Under the pieces are notes generated by a model. It saw nothing but the letters and a program-made list of their open reading frames with translations, did not search any database and had not been told where the DNA came from. DNA of 64,000 bases. Origin: a virus. Every line of letters begins with the position of its first letter. The first letter of the stretch is position 1. Position numbers and translations under genes: made by a program. Below, piece after piece: positions 48,657-57,037 of the stretch. The stretch spans positions 1-64,000 of IMG/VR virus record IMGVR_UViG_3300022723_000207; one strand, written 5' to 3'.

Positions 48657-49366
48657 TGATAGTAACTGCTCCGACAGGATTATATGAACCGATACTTCCT
48701 CAATCTTCAGAGGATGCGGGCAATTTTACTTATACTATATCAAGTCAGTCTCCACCTAGATCGGCTGGCACATTTGTTCAGTTACCTGCACCAGAAGTAT
48801 TCCGTAAGCAGCCAGATAGGGTGTACACCAAGCAGCAAAAGAGGGTATTTCTTGGCAAACTTGTTTTTGATGTGACGGTGCCTGGCCCAGCGATTACAGG
48901 TAGTGGCACTGCCCAATTTGATATTGGTGATATTCTAGAATTTGTGGATGCGGATCCTGTGACAAGCGATCCGTTTACGTTGGTTAGGGAACAAGTAAGA
49001 CAAGATCTTAAAGCTATTGACTTTGAGTCTGCTGGCTTATCCAAGGATGAATATATTCAACTTAGAGAAGCTTCGGAACGACGAATGGATGAGATCACTG
49101 TACAAATTGCGGAGGTTAGCTCTGATATTAATTCAAATAAAGAATCTATTCAGCATAATCAAGCCAACATTAATAACTCTAGGTCATTATTGGATAATAT
49201 CATTTTAGTGCTTGGGGATGATAGTGTACAAGCAGAGAAAGTGAAAAATAATTTAGATGATTTAAATGCTCGAAAAGCTGATCTGCTTGTTGAGCGCCAA
49301 CAGTTGCAGGCTTCTTTGCAAACGCTGAGGGATGAGCTGCAGAAAGTTCGTGAGGTAGTAAGGTAG
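48656..49366 (+). CDS. Baseplate-region protein with C-terminal coiled coil, 236 aa
   Basis: TAATG overlap with the spike gene. Residues 1-115 are a beta domain (FTYTISSQSPPRSAGTFVQL, FLGKLVFDVTVPGPAITGSG). Residues 140-236 are a coiled coil (NSRSLLDNIILVLGDDSVQA, NARKADLLVERQQLQASLQT). Position between gp5- and gp25-like genes suggests a baseplate part. No family recognised. Confidence 0.5.
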   Translation: MIVTAPTGLYEPILPQSSEDAGNFTYTISSQSPPRSAGTFVQLPAPEVFRKQPDRVYTKQQKRVFLGKLVFDVTVPGPAITGSGTAQFDIGDILEFVDADPVTSDPFTLVREQVRQDLKAIDFESAGLSKDEYIQLREASERRMDEITVQIAEVSSDINSNKESIQHNQANINNSRSLLDNIILVLGDDSVQAEKVKNNLDDLNARKADLLVERQQLQASLQTLRDELQKVREVVR

Positions 49367-49818
49367 TGGCTACTTGGTATGGACCTAGTTTTCCTTTTTA
49401 TCGTGGTAACACACTTTTAGGTGCTACTTCGCAGGTTTTACCTAGGCAAGAAGACAGCAGATTAATTAGAAACGACTTTATTCAAGGCATTTTGACGAAT
49501 AAAGGCGAAAGGGTATTTCGTCCTTCATTTGGCGGTGATGTTTTTAATTTCTTGTTTGAACAAAACGATGCGCAATCTAGAACAGCTCTAGAGAGTTCTA
49601 TCAGACAACAGACATCAACTTATCATCCTAGAATTATAATTAATAATATTGATATAGATCAGCCAAATGATAGCCCAAATGCTGTGGTGGTTAAAATATT
49701 TGGAAGAACCAGCTTAGATGCCACCAATGTGGATGATTTGTTAGTGAGATTTATGGTTCCGATATCTGGGTCTGTTGGACAGAATGCTACAAATAATCCT
49801 TTGGGGTCTAATTCATGA
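49366..49818 (+). CDS. Baseplate wedge protein, gp25/gpW family
   Basis: 150 residues from a GTG that overlaps the previous stop by one base. FIQGILTNKGERVFRPSFGG followed by LFEQNDAQSRTALESSIRQQ is the signature of gp25-like proteins, the small lysozyme-like wedge piece at the base of the sheath. It overlaps the gp6-like gene by 4 bases, as in many contractile tails where gp25 and gp6 sit together. Confidence 0.8.
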   Translation: MATWYGPSFPFYRGNTLLGATSQVLPRQEDSRLIRNDFIQGILTNKGERVFRPSFGGDVFNFLFEQNDAQSRTALESSIRQQTSTYHPRIIINNIDIDQPNDSPNAVVVKIFGRTSLDATNVDDLLVRFMVPISGSVGQNATNNPLGSNS

Positions 49819-51503
49819 ATGACTTTAATACAATAATTGATCTACCGATTAGCCCAGAAGAGATTGGCGTTAGTTTGCCGCCGTCGCAGTTGCGTCGTAT
49901 CGATTTTTCAGCCTTAGATTTTGAAGCTCTTAGGAGAATGGGAGTTGAATATGTAAGAACATATTTCCCAGAAGACTTCAATGATTTTACAATTAGTAAT
50001 GGGTTTGTATTATTTCTAGAAATAGTTTCGGCTGTTGGTAATGTTATATCGGAACGGTCAGATATAATTGCTGATGAGTCATTCCTTCCTACAGCACAAT
50101 CTAGGACAGCAGTTGCCAATCATTTAGAACTGATTGGCCAAATGCTTCGTAGGGCATCTGCTGCTACGGTTGAGATAGAATGTAGCCTAGCAGTTCCTGC
50201 CGCTTTCGATGTCACAATTCCAGCGGGCCTTATTTTTACGGTTTCTGGCCCAGATGGCTCACCAGTGGCCTATGAGTTATATGGTGCACCTGGTGACTTT
50301 GAGACTGATTTAGTGATTCCAAGAGGTAAGCGTGGCGTAATCGGATTCGCTATTGAAGGAAGGTTTGCATCTCCAATCACTCAGATTAGCAATGGTGAGC
50401 CTAATCAGTTTGTTGATATTGTTGGTTCCAATATTTTAGAATCTCCGATCACTGTAGAAGTCGCCAGTGGGTCTACTGCCACTTTGTGGTCGAGGGTCGA
50501 TTTTATTGAGCAATCTGATGCTAATGATGATGTGTTTGAAGTCAGATTTTTGGAAGATAGAGCAAGAGTAATATTTGGCGACGACCAGAATGGTAAGATA
50601 CCAATTTCTGGGCAAGTCATTACGGTAAATCATAGGACTGGTGGTGGTATTCGCGGGCGTATTGGCTCTGGCATCATTAATGAAACCAGACCAATTGGAC
50701 AAACAGGATTTGCTACTCAGACCGTTCTTTTCAGGAATGTGGAACCTTCTATTGGCGGTCAAGACCAAGAATCTTTAAGTAGCGCTAAGAAGAGGGCTCC
50801 GAGAACGTTTGCGATTCATAATAATGTTGCCACATCAGAAGATTATATCTCAATATCTGAGACGTTTGCGCATCCAGCTTTTGGCGCTATCCAGAAGGCT
50901 TCAGCAGCCATTAGGACTGGTATTGATAATGACGTAGATGACGTAGTTAAAGCTGTTCGTTCTGCCCCTACGTTGGAGGCTGCAAAAACGTATTTGTTAG
51001 GAAATTATGTTAATAGAAATATCGTAGAGTTATACGTTTTGCAAGAGGACGAGAATGTACCAATCGCTCCGAATAAGGGGCTAAAGGAAGCTTTAAAGAC
51101 TAGGATTGAAGACATCAATGTGTTTACAGACGAGGTGCGTGTATTAGACGGCAGCATTAGGCCAATTAATATTAGTGCTACTGTTACTGTCTCACGAAAT
51201 GTCGATGCCACATTAGTTAAGGAACAAGTAGACCTTGCTATAGCTGGTGTGTTTAATATTAATGAAATAGAGATGGGCGAGAGCTTTAATAGGAGTGATT
51301 TGATTAGAGCTATTTCTAATGTTGCTGGTGTTGCCGCTGTTGATTTGTTTGAACCAGCTGATGATTTCCCATCTCTAGGTACTATTGTTGACTCTAGTAT
51401 TCCTGTCGAAGATAGGCCGCAAGGTATAGGCATTAATGAATTGTTTGTGCTGGGGTCACAGAACCTTCAATATTTCTTAGAACGTGGAAATTTGAATACG
51501 TAA
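49815..51503 (+). CDS. Baseplate wedge protein, gp6/baseplate-J family
   Basis: 562 residues. LEIVSAVGNVISERSDIIAD and a following helix form the typical lead. GARVIFGDDQNGKIPISGQVI-like phrasing (VIFGDDQNGKIPISGQVITV) and EDYISISETFAHPAFGAIQK match the baseplate-J core. GINELFVLGSQNLQYF closes it. It joins gp25 to form the wedge that triggers sheath contraction. Confidence 0.8.
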   Translation: MNDFNTIIDLPISPEEIGVSLPPSQLRRIDFSALDFEALRRMGVEYVRTYFPEDFNDFTISNGFVLFLEIVSAVGNVISERSDIIADESFLPTAQSRTAVANHLELIGQMLRRASAATVEIECSLAVPAAFDVTIPAGLIFTVSGPDGSPVAYELYGAPGDFETDLVIPRGKRGVIGFAIEGRFASPITQISNGEPNQFVDIVGSNILESPITVEVASGSTATLWSRVDFIEQSDANDDVFEVRFLEDRARVIFGDDQNGKIPISGQVITVNHRTGGGIRGRIGSGIINETRPIGQTGFATQTVLFRNVEPSIGGQDQESLSSAKKRAPRTFAIHNNVATSEDYISISETFAHPAFGAIQKASAAIRTGIDNDVDDVVKAVRSAPTLEAAKTYLLGNYVNRNIVELYVLQEDENVPIAPNKGLKEALKTRIEDINVFTDEVRVLDGSIRPINISATVTVSRNVDATLVKEQVDLAIAGVFNINEIEMGESFNRSDLIRAISNVAGVAAVDLFEPADDFPSLGTIVDSSIPVEDRPQGIGINELFVLGSQNLQYFLERGNLNT

Positions 51504-51516
51504 AATATAGAGTATG
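51500..51516 (+). promoter_or_regulatory. GTAAATA..TATG start signal
   Basis: GTAAAATATAGAGTATG ends in the start codon of the gp13-like gene. The stop codon of the gp6-like gene lies inside it. Almost identical to the signal at 17184-17199 on the other strand. Confidence 0.4.
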
Positions 51517-52263
51517 ATTTGTGGACCTAACGGCCCAGGCGGGCAAGGGTGTGGTGCGGTTCTTCAGTTGGATACTAATCCAACTAAATTAGAGGTTTTA
51601 GCGCATTTTGGTCATCCCAATGTGCGTGTTGAAATAACTGAAGAACAGTTTCAGACTATTTTTAGAAGTGCTGGTGATTTTATTGCTGGATACTTTCCAT
51701 TTGAAGAACAAATTGCCACTTTTTACACCAAGCCCCTTGTAAACGAATATGATCTTCCTCCTAATGCGTATTGGATAAAGCAAGTTAAATGGGATCCAGC
51801 AGTAACTCGAATAGGCGATATATTTGGCGCTGAATCGTTTTTATTTAATATAGGTAATATAACCGGTTTGCAAGGATTGTTGTTAGATTATCATTTATTG
51901 CAAGCATACCGCAAGTTTAGTCAAAGAATACTAGGCACTGAAGGTAGGTGGGAAGTAAAAGGAAATAACAAGATAAGGTTACTGCCAATACCCCGTGGAA
52001 CATTTCCTGTGTTTGTAGAGTATTTTCCATGTGTCAATGAATTTAGAACACCTTGGGCTAAAGAGTTACTTAGAAGATACGTAATTGCGGAAGCTTCTAT
52101 GGTTATTGGTCACACTAGAGCTAGGCGTGCTTTGCCAACCCCCGATGGTGGGACTACTACATTTAATGGTGAAGATTTGTTGTCGTGGGGTCGTGATGAG
52201 AAACGTAAGGTTGAAGAAGAAGCTATTAAGTATGGTGAACCTCCTGGGATTTACCCATATTAG
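51514..52263 (+). CDS. Neck protein, gp13-like
   Basis: 249 residues. VRVEITEEQFQTIFRSAGDF and LLLDYHLLQAYRKFSQRILG, then RWEVKGNNKIRLLPIPRGTF, KELLRRYVIAEASMVIGHTR and PDGGTTTFNGEDLLSWGRDE follow the order seen in gp13-type neck proteins (a helical start, DYHL, an LxIxP-GxxxV strand, then GG-TxNGxxLL near the end). The neck joins the portal to the tail. The assignment rests on this pattern only. Confidence 0.55.
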   Translation: MICGPNGPGGQGCGAVLQLDTNPTKLEVLAHFGHPNVRVEITEEQFQTIFRSAGDFIAGYFPFEEQIATFYTKPLVNEYDLPPNAYWIKQVKWDPAVTRIGDIFGAESFLFNIGNITGLQGLLLDYHLLQAYRKFSQRILGTEGRWEVKGNNKIRLLPIPRGTFPVFVEYFPCVNEFRTPWAKELLRRYVIAEASMVIGHTRARRALPTPDGGTTTFNGEDLLSWGRDEKRKVEEEAIKYGEPPGIYPY

Positions 52264-52299
52264 AATTTACTGAAATGTTTCCTATATCAAAAATATTTT

Positions 52300-53730
52300 A
52301 TGGAATTTGTACCGATAGCTTTAAAAGATTTGGCAGACAAATACCAAAATGGTAGTTCGCTGAGATCTTTAGCGAAAGAATTTGGAACATCTAAATTAAC
52401 TATAAAAAGGAAATTGCAAAAAGCGGGAATTCCTGTTTTGAGTTCTAAAGAATTTATACAAAACAATAAAGAAAAACATAGACGGCAGTCATCTAATAGA
52501 TATAATTACGATCAAAAAATATTTGATGATTACCATAAAGAAAATAAATCTATAAACCAGATAATTAATTTTTATGATGTATCTGAATCAAAAGTTCGTA
52601 GAATTATTGGCACTACAAGAATAATTGATGGTAATTACATAGCTTCTAGGTTTGCTGATATTTATAATGAAGTAAAGCCGGATTGGATTGATAGTGACAA
52701 TTTGTATAATTTATATTATAATGAAAAATGGTCTATTTCTGATATTGCCAAACATTACGGGTATGATGAAGAATCTATTAGACAAGCATTTATTAAATAT
52801 GGAATTAAAAGAAGGAGCACATCAGAAGCCACTTTTTTATGTAATAAAAATAAGAATTATGAGTCTGGATTAGAAGCAGTTGTTAAAAGAATATTAGATG
52901 ATAACAGCGTAAAATATGATAAAGTGATTTTTGGTGGTTATGAATTTGATTTTTTAATTGATAATAAACTATTATTGGAGATTAATGGTTTGTTTTATCA
53001 TTTAAATTGTGATAAGAAGGTTAAAAGAGATGAAGAAAAATATGAATATTGGCACAATAATCTTAGAGAAAAATATGACTTTAAAATATTATGGGAACAT
53101 TTCGCTGAGTCAGTTGGCTCTCTATATGATTTATTAAATAAGTGGATTGGTTTTAATAATGAATATATTGATAAAATCAATATAAGATTTGATAATATAT
53201 CATATAGCGAAGCTGATAATTTTTGTAAATCGTATCACTATCATAGAAAAACTAGAAAAGGTTGTTATTATGGCGCTTTTTATGATGGTGAAATGATCGG
53301 TGTTGCGGTGTTTTCATCGATAACTCGCAAGCAGTCTGCTGATAGATTAGGTGTTTTGACTACTCAAATCAAAGAACTAACTAGATTTTGTATTAATCCG
53401 CGTTTCAAATCTGATAATCTAGCATCGTTTTTGTTGGCAAAATTCGAAAAATTATTTAAAAAATATTCTAATAATACAACAATATTATTAACGTTTGCAG
53501 ATCAAACGACTGGTCATATAGGAACAGTGTATAAAGCATGTAATTGGATTCCTGATGGTGAAACAAAAGAATCTTATTACTATGAGAAAGGTGGCATGAG
53601 ATGGCACAAGAGAACCATATGGCAACATGCAAAGTCTTTAAAAATGAAAGAGATGGAGTTTGCATCGTTGTTTGGTATAAGTAGAGTTAACACTTTAAAG
53701 AAATATAGATTTATTAAGATGGTTAAGTAA
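52300..53730 (+). CDS. Vsr-like homing endonuclease with HTH repeats and acyltransferase-like tail
   Basis: 476 residues, AT-rich. Three helix-turn-helix units at the start (SLRSLAKEFGTSKLTIKRKL, SINQIINFYDVSESKVRRII, SISDIAKHYGYDEESIRQAF). Residues 190-275 are the EDxHD nuclease fold (SGLEAVVKRILDDNSVKYDK, then FDFLIDNKLLLEINGLFYHL and YDFKILWEHF). The last 180 residues (ADNFCKSYHYHRKTRKGCYY, GAFYDGEMIGVAVFSS, LTRFCINPRFKSDNLASFLL, LTFADQTTGHIGTVYKACNW) resemble an acetyltransferase-fold domain of the Mom type. Such tails occur on phage Vsr-type enzymes. It lies between two neck or tail genes without damaging them, so it is a free-standing homing gene. Confidence 0.75.
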   Translation: MEFVPIALKDLADKYQNGSSLRSLAKEFGTSKLTIKRKLQKAGIPVLSSKEFIQNNKEKHRRQSSNRYNYDQKIFDDYHKENKSINQIINFYDVSESKVRRIIGTTRIIDGNYIASRFADIYNEVKPDWIDSDNLYNLYYNEKWSISDIAKHYGYDEESIRQAFIKYGIKRRSTSEATFLCNKNKNYESGLEAVVKRILDDNSVKYDKVIFGGYEFDFLIDNKLLLEINGLFYHLNCDKKVKRDEEKYEYWHNNLREKYDFKILWEHFAESVGSLYDLLNKWIGFNNEYIDKINIRFDNISYSEADNFCKSYHYHRKTRKGCYYGAFYDGEMIGVAVFSSITRKQSADRLGVLTTQIKELTRFCINPRFKSDNLASFLLAKFEKLFKKYSNNTTILLTFADQTTGHIGTVYKACNWIPDGETKESYYYEKGGMRWHKRTIWQHAKSLKMKEMEFASLFGISRVNTLKKYRFIKMVK

Positions 53731-53739
53731 ATTTATTCT

Positions 53740-54321
53740 ATGAAACTGTCAGTTTTAAATGAAGGCGCTTGGGGTTATGGTCCTCTAGATAATGATGCTG
53801 CCTCTGATCGAAAATGGGAAATTGGTAGATCAGCAGTTGAAGGGCTATCAGATGATCTAATGAATAAATCTGATCCCAGAAAAATGTATCATGCTATTGG
53901 CTTGTGGCTTGATTTAGAGGATAGGCTGGAGACTAGACATTCATATTTAACTGATGATATTAAAGCTAAACATTTTGCATTAGCCAGAGAAGCAATCGAA
54001 TGGTTGCTTAATAATACTGGTGAACTCCATTATGATGAACCGTCAAAAGTAGAAAATATTCTCAAGCGGATGCAAGATTATATTGAATCTCAAGAGTTAG
54101 AGTTAGTTGAAAACATAGCACCTGATCACAAGGATATGCTTAAAAGCTTGTTCACTGATAACCCGATAATGTCCATGGCTTTAGAACCTAAAGAGGATAG
54201 TATTGAAGAATTAGAAGATGAAATTGGTGATGAAATAAGTCAGAAGTCATACGGTCAATCATCAAATTATCATCGTTTAAACACATATGGGAATGACGAT
54301 ATTAGGGGCAGCCAAAAATAA
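53740..54321 (+). CDS. DUF4259-like protein, 193 aa
   Basis: NEGAWGYGPLDNDAASDRKW matches the start of DUF4259 proteins (GAWGxGxFDNDxAxD). The rest is helical (MYHAIGLWLDLEDRLETRHS, ALAREAIEWLLNNTGELHYD) with an acidic tail. The function of the family is not known. The GTAAATTTATTCTATG signal precedes it. Confidence 0.6.
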   Translation: MKLSVLNEGAWGYGPLDNDAASDRKWEIGRSAVEGLSDDLMNKSDPRKMYHAIGLWLDLEDRLETRHSYLTDDIKAKHFALAREAIEWLLNNTGELHYDEPSKVENILKRMQDYIESQELELVENIAPDHKDMLKSLFTDNPIMSMALEPKEDSIEELEDEIGDEISQKSYGQSSNYHRLNTYGNDDIRGSQK

Positions 54322-54324
54322 AAT

Positions 54325-54753
54325 GTGGCCAATCCTATTGTAATTAAGAATCGTTTGTTGGTTATAGGTAATCGAGTACGTGTGCCTGGATTCGAGCCCC
54401 TATCTGAACAGACTACCAATAATTTATCTTTAGCGTTACAAGGTGCTAACACATTCATCGATTTGGATATCGCTTTAGATTTAATACCTGGATCTAGAGT
54501 AGTTGTTACGCATAATGGTGGCCCAACTGCTGGATCATTCGGGTTTGATAAATGGTTTGAGATTCCTAGTGGCCCCCCACCAAACGGGAACCAATGCCCA
54601 AATAATTGCATAAGGGACTCTTATAAGATATTACAAGACTATGCTCGTTCTTCATTATCCTCCTTACAGCAATCGACATTGGTGCAAGAGTGTAATAAAC
54701 TTGGCGAGTTTGGTCAGTGTGATTTTGATGAATTTGATAGGGGGCTTACATGA
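54325..54753 (+). CDS. Probable virion protein, 142 aa
   Basis: GTG start three bases after the previous stop. A beta-rich start (VIKNRLLVIGNRVRVPGFEP), a GLY/Pro-rich loop with two Cys (CPNNCIRDSY) and a helical end with a third and fourth Cys. ATGA overlap with the neck gene after it. No family recognised; a neck or tail role is likely from position. Confidence 0.5.
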   Translation: MANPIVIKNRLLVIGNRVRVPGFEPLSEQTTNNLSLALQGANTFIDLDIALDLIPGSRVVVTHNGGPTAGSFGFDKWFEIPSGPPPNGNQCPNNCIRDSYKILQDYARSSLSSLQQSTLVQECNKLGEFGQCDFDEFDRGLT

Positions 54754-55328
54754 GTGAGTTTCCAGAATACAGCAGTTTGGATCAGCAGCAGGATTTTAGA
54801 GATCCTGATGCGTCACAAATATCAATATTCGATCCAAATAATCCAGATATCGCGTTCATGGAGCGCGAAGCTTTTAATTATATTCATGAATCTGGCGCTC
54901 CAACTAAGATCTATCTAAGAACAAATGATTTAGGTAATGTCGATGAAGTATGGGAAGAAGATAATAACCCAATATACGATTTGCCTATCACTATTAAGGG
55001 CCAATTTGTTCCTGAGAAAATGAGTATGGCTCTCAATAAATTCGGTGTTGAAAATAATGCCCAATTTGAGATCCACTATTCGAGAGCAGAGCTATTTCAT
55101 ACCTTTAATACCAGAATGATTCGGTCTGGTGATATCATACAGATACCATATAATACATTAATTCAAACTCAGAATACAGAATTTATCGATGGTCAGTTTG
55201 GATTGGCAGATAAATTTAGGGTAATTAGTGCCACCGATACTGGTAATTTTAATTATCGATGGCTTTATTGGTCATGTACCGTTGAACTACTGACAGGCAA
55301 CTTTACTGTGAGGCCAGAGAATGGCTGA
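54750..55328 (+). CDS. Neck protein, gp14-like
   Basis: 192 residues. The phrases KIYLRTNDLGNVDEVWEEDN, FVPEKMSMALNKFGVENNAQ and FEIHYSRAELFHTFNTRMIR, GDIIQIPYNT and a closing FRVISATDTGNFNYRWLYWS with CTVELL resemble gp14-type neck proteins, where a strand pair follows a long loop and a ring surface ends in (Y/W)-x-C-x-x-E-L. Position beside the gp13-like gene supports this. Confidence 0.55.
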   Translation: MSEFPEYSSLDQQQDFRDPDASQISIFDPNNPDIAFMEREAFNYIHESGAPTKIYLRTNDLGNVDEVWEEDNNPIYDLPITIKGQFVPEKMSMALNKFGVENNAQFEIHYSRAELFHTFNTRMIRSGDIIQIPYNTLIQTQNTEFIDGQFGLADKFRVISATDTGNFNYRWLYWSCTVELLTGNFTVRPENG

Positions 55329-55590
55329 ATTGCGTACTAACTGGGATCTAGTTAAGCAGCAGATGTTAAATGAGACTTCTAAAGTCTTGCGTAATTTTGG
55401 TAGACGTGCCGTAAGTGATTTTGAAAATCGATTAAAAAAGAAAGGAGTAGACCCTACTAAAATGACTAAATCATCAGATGGAATTGCTTTTATTACTGAT
55501 GATCAACAAGAATATGAATCTGGTAAGGTTTATTTTAGTGAGGTTTATGAGGAAGTAAGCGACAAGAAGTGGCCGGAATCTATATTATGA
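55321..55590 (+). CDS. Small hypothetical tail protein, 89 aa
   Basis: ATGG overlap with the gp14-like gene and ATGA overlap with the next. Helical start (WDLVKQQMLNETSKVLRNFG) and a mixed end. No family recognised. Part of the neck and tail operon. Confidence 0.5.
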   Translation: MAELRTNWDLVKQQMLNETSKVLRNFGRRAVSDFENRLKKKGVDPTKMTKSSDGIAFITDDQQEYESGKVYFSEVYEEVSDKKWPESIL

Positions 55591-56528
55591 CAATCCATGA
55601 ATTTGACTTCCCTTCTTTTAATACTGGGCAGGAGGAACAGCAAAGTTTTGTTCCTAAACCTAAGATTGATAATGATTTGCCTGGAGAAAGAGAAACACCA
55701 ATTATAGATGATGTGGGTGATCCAGGTGCTCGTATAAATGATGAACGGAATTTAGAGGATTGTCAACCTTGCAGTTATGTTGATGAAGATAGAATTGATG
55801 TAAATTTTGTTGAGGATGTCAGAGAAACCTATCCGATTGGATTTAAGTTAATGGATAGGGGGATTAAGAACTATTTCTCTGGAATTAGGATACCTGTAGG
55901 TAGCGGTGCTGAACACTATACGATTTTACCAGTTCGTATTACGGCTGCTGACCCAGATACTCTGATTTATTCGGACCAGCACCTCCGTGGCGGCAGGATT
56001 GAATATCCATTTTTGGCGATCACTAGAACAGATGAAAGTTTTGATAATAAGCGTTATAGCCCGCCAATAAGGCCTATTTTTAGGCACATGTTAAAAAGCG
56101 GCAAAAAATCAGAGCTAGTTTATCGTCCAGCTCCTTATCTTATTGACTATACTTTAGACATAGTGGCGGAGCATAAGAGTGAAGCAGAATATGCTCTGTT
56201 TTCAATTATTGCTAAGTTAAATCCGATTGGGTCTTTCTTTTTAGAGGAGAGATCTATGGGTATGGCCCATGAGGTTATATTACATCCTGGAAGCAGTACT
56301 GATAATAGTGATCTAGAGACAGATGCTAATACTAGGCAGTATATTAGGAAAACGATTACTTTGAAGATGGAAGGTTGGTTGCCTACTCCGACTAAAGTTG
56401 TTCCCAATATATTGGCCAAGCCCTTGGCTATTAAAGAAGGTATTGGTCGCACACCTAGTGAAGTCAAAATTCCTGGAGAAACATTTGCTGTAATACGAGA
56501 TTCAGCTATCCCCCCAAGTGAGGATTAA
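55587..56528 (+). CDS. Tail sheath stabiliser, gp15/gp3-like
   Basis: About 313 residues from ATG 55587, which overlaps the previous stop; a GTG at 55569 is also open. After a disordered start comes the phrase YPIGFKLMDRGIKNYFSGIR with EHYTILPVRIT, EYPFLAITRTDES and YRPAPYLIDYTLDIVAEHKS, and EYALFSIIAKLNPIGSFFLE. This order (short fibre-type start, PxPY-x-x-DYTLxI strand, ALFSII helix, N-P-x-G strand) matches gp15-type sheath terminators. It would sit between neck and sheath. Confidence 0.55.
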   Translation: MTIHEFDFPSFNTGQEEQQSFVPKPKIDNDLPGERETPIIDDVGDPGARINDERNLEDCQPCSYVDEDRIDVNFVEDVRETYPIGFKLMDRGIKNYFSGIRIPVGSGAEHYTILPVRITAADPDTLIYSDQHLRGGRIEYPFLAITRTDESFDNKRYSPPIRPIFRHMLKSGKKSELVYRPAPYLIDYTLDIVAEHKSEAEYALFSIIAKLNPIGSFFLEERSMGMAHEVILHPGSSTDNSDLETDANTRQYIRKTITLKMEGWLPTPTKVVPNILAKPLAIKEGIGRTPSEVKIPGETFAVIRDSAIPPSED

Positions 56529-56529
56529 C

Positions 56530-56997
56530 ATGGTTCAACAAAAAGATAGACCCCTTACTGTTCGTGAGCTTCAGGCTCAGAAAAAACAAAAGAGAGAAGC
56601 AGAACAAAATAAAATCAGAATTCGTAACGTCACTAAGCTTCAACCTGTACCACTGCAACTATATGGCAAAGAATCAAAAGCTGCAGTCAATCAAATTACT
56701 ATTCATATTGGTCCTGGAAAATCTGTTGATTTACCTGAATATCGCTTAATTCCTGGTCAAATTATTAATCTTCGTAAGAAGAAATTAATTTCTACTACTA
56801 AGATGGGCGCGTCTGGTAAGACATTTAAAGATACAGACTACAAGCAATTTTTGCCTGCGGCGAAAAAAGCCCAAAAGGTTGATTTAACTAGATCTGGGAA
56901 GGGTGCCAAAGCGAGTTCAACTAAGGTCGAATCTAAAACCAATAAGTCTTCTAAAAAGAAGACTGATAAGATCACTAAGTCAGAACCGGCTGAATAG
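56530..56997 (+). CDS. Small basic tail protein, 155 aa
   Basis: ATG 56530, GAGG upstream; the GTG at 56518 is weaker. Lys/Arg-rich start (VRELQAQKKQKREAEQNKIR) and end (KSSKKKTDKITKSEPAE) with a beta core (VPLQLYGKESKAAVNQITIH, then GPGKSVDLPEYRLIPGQIIN). No family recognised. Sits right before the sheath gene. Confidence 0.5.
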   Translation: MVQQKDRPLTVRELQAQKKQKREAEQNKIRIRNVTKLQPVPLQLYGKESKAAVNQITIHIGPGKSVDLPEYRLIPGQIINLRKKKLISTTKMGASGKTFKDTDYKQFLPAAKKAQKVDLTRSGKGAKASSTKVESKTNKSSKKKTDKITKSEPAE

Positions 56998-57037
56998 TGA
57001 CTTCAGCAAAAATATTATAAAGTTTACGGAGTAAGCG

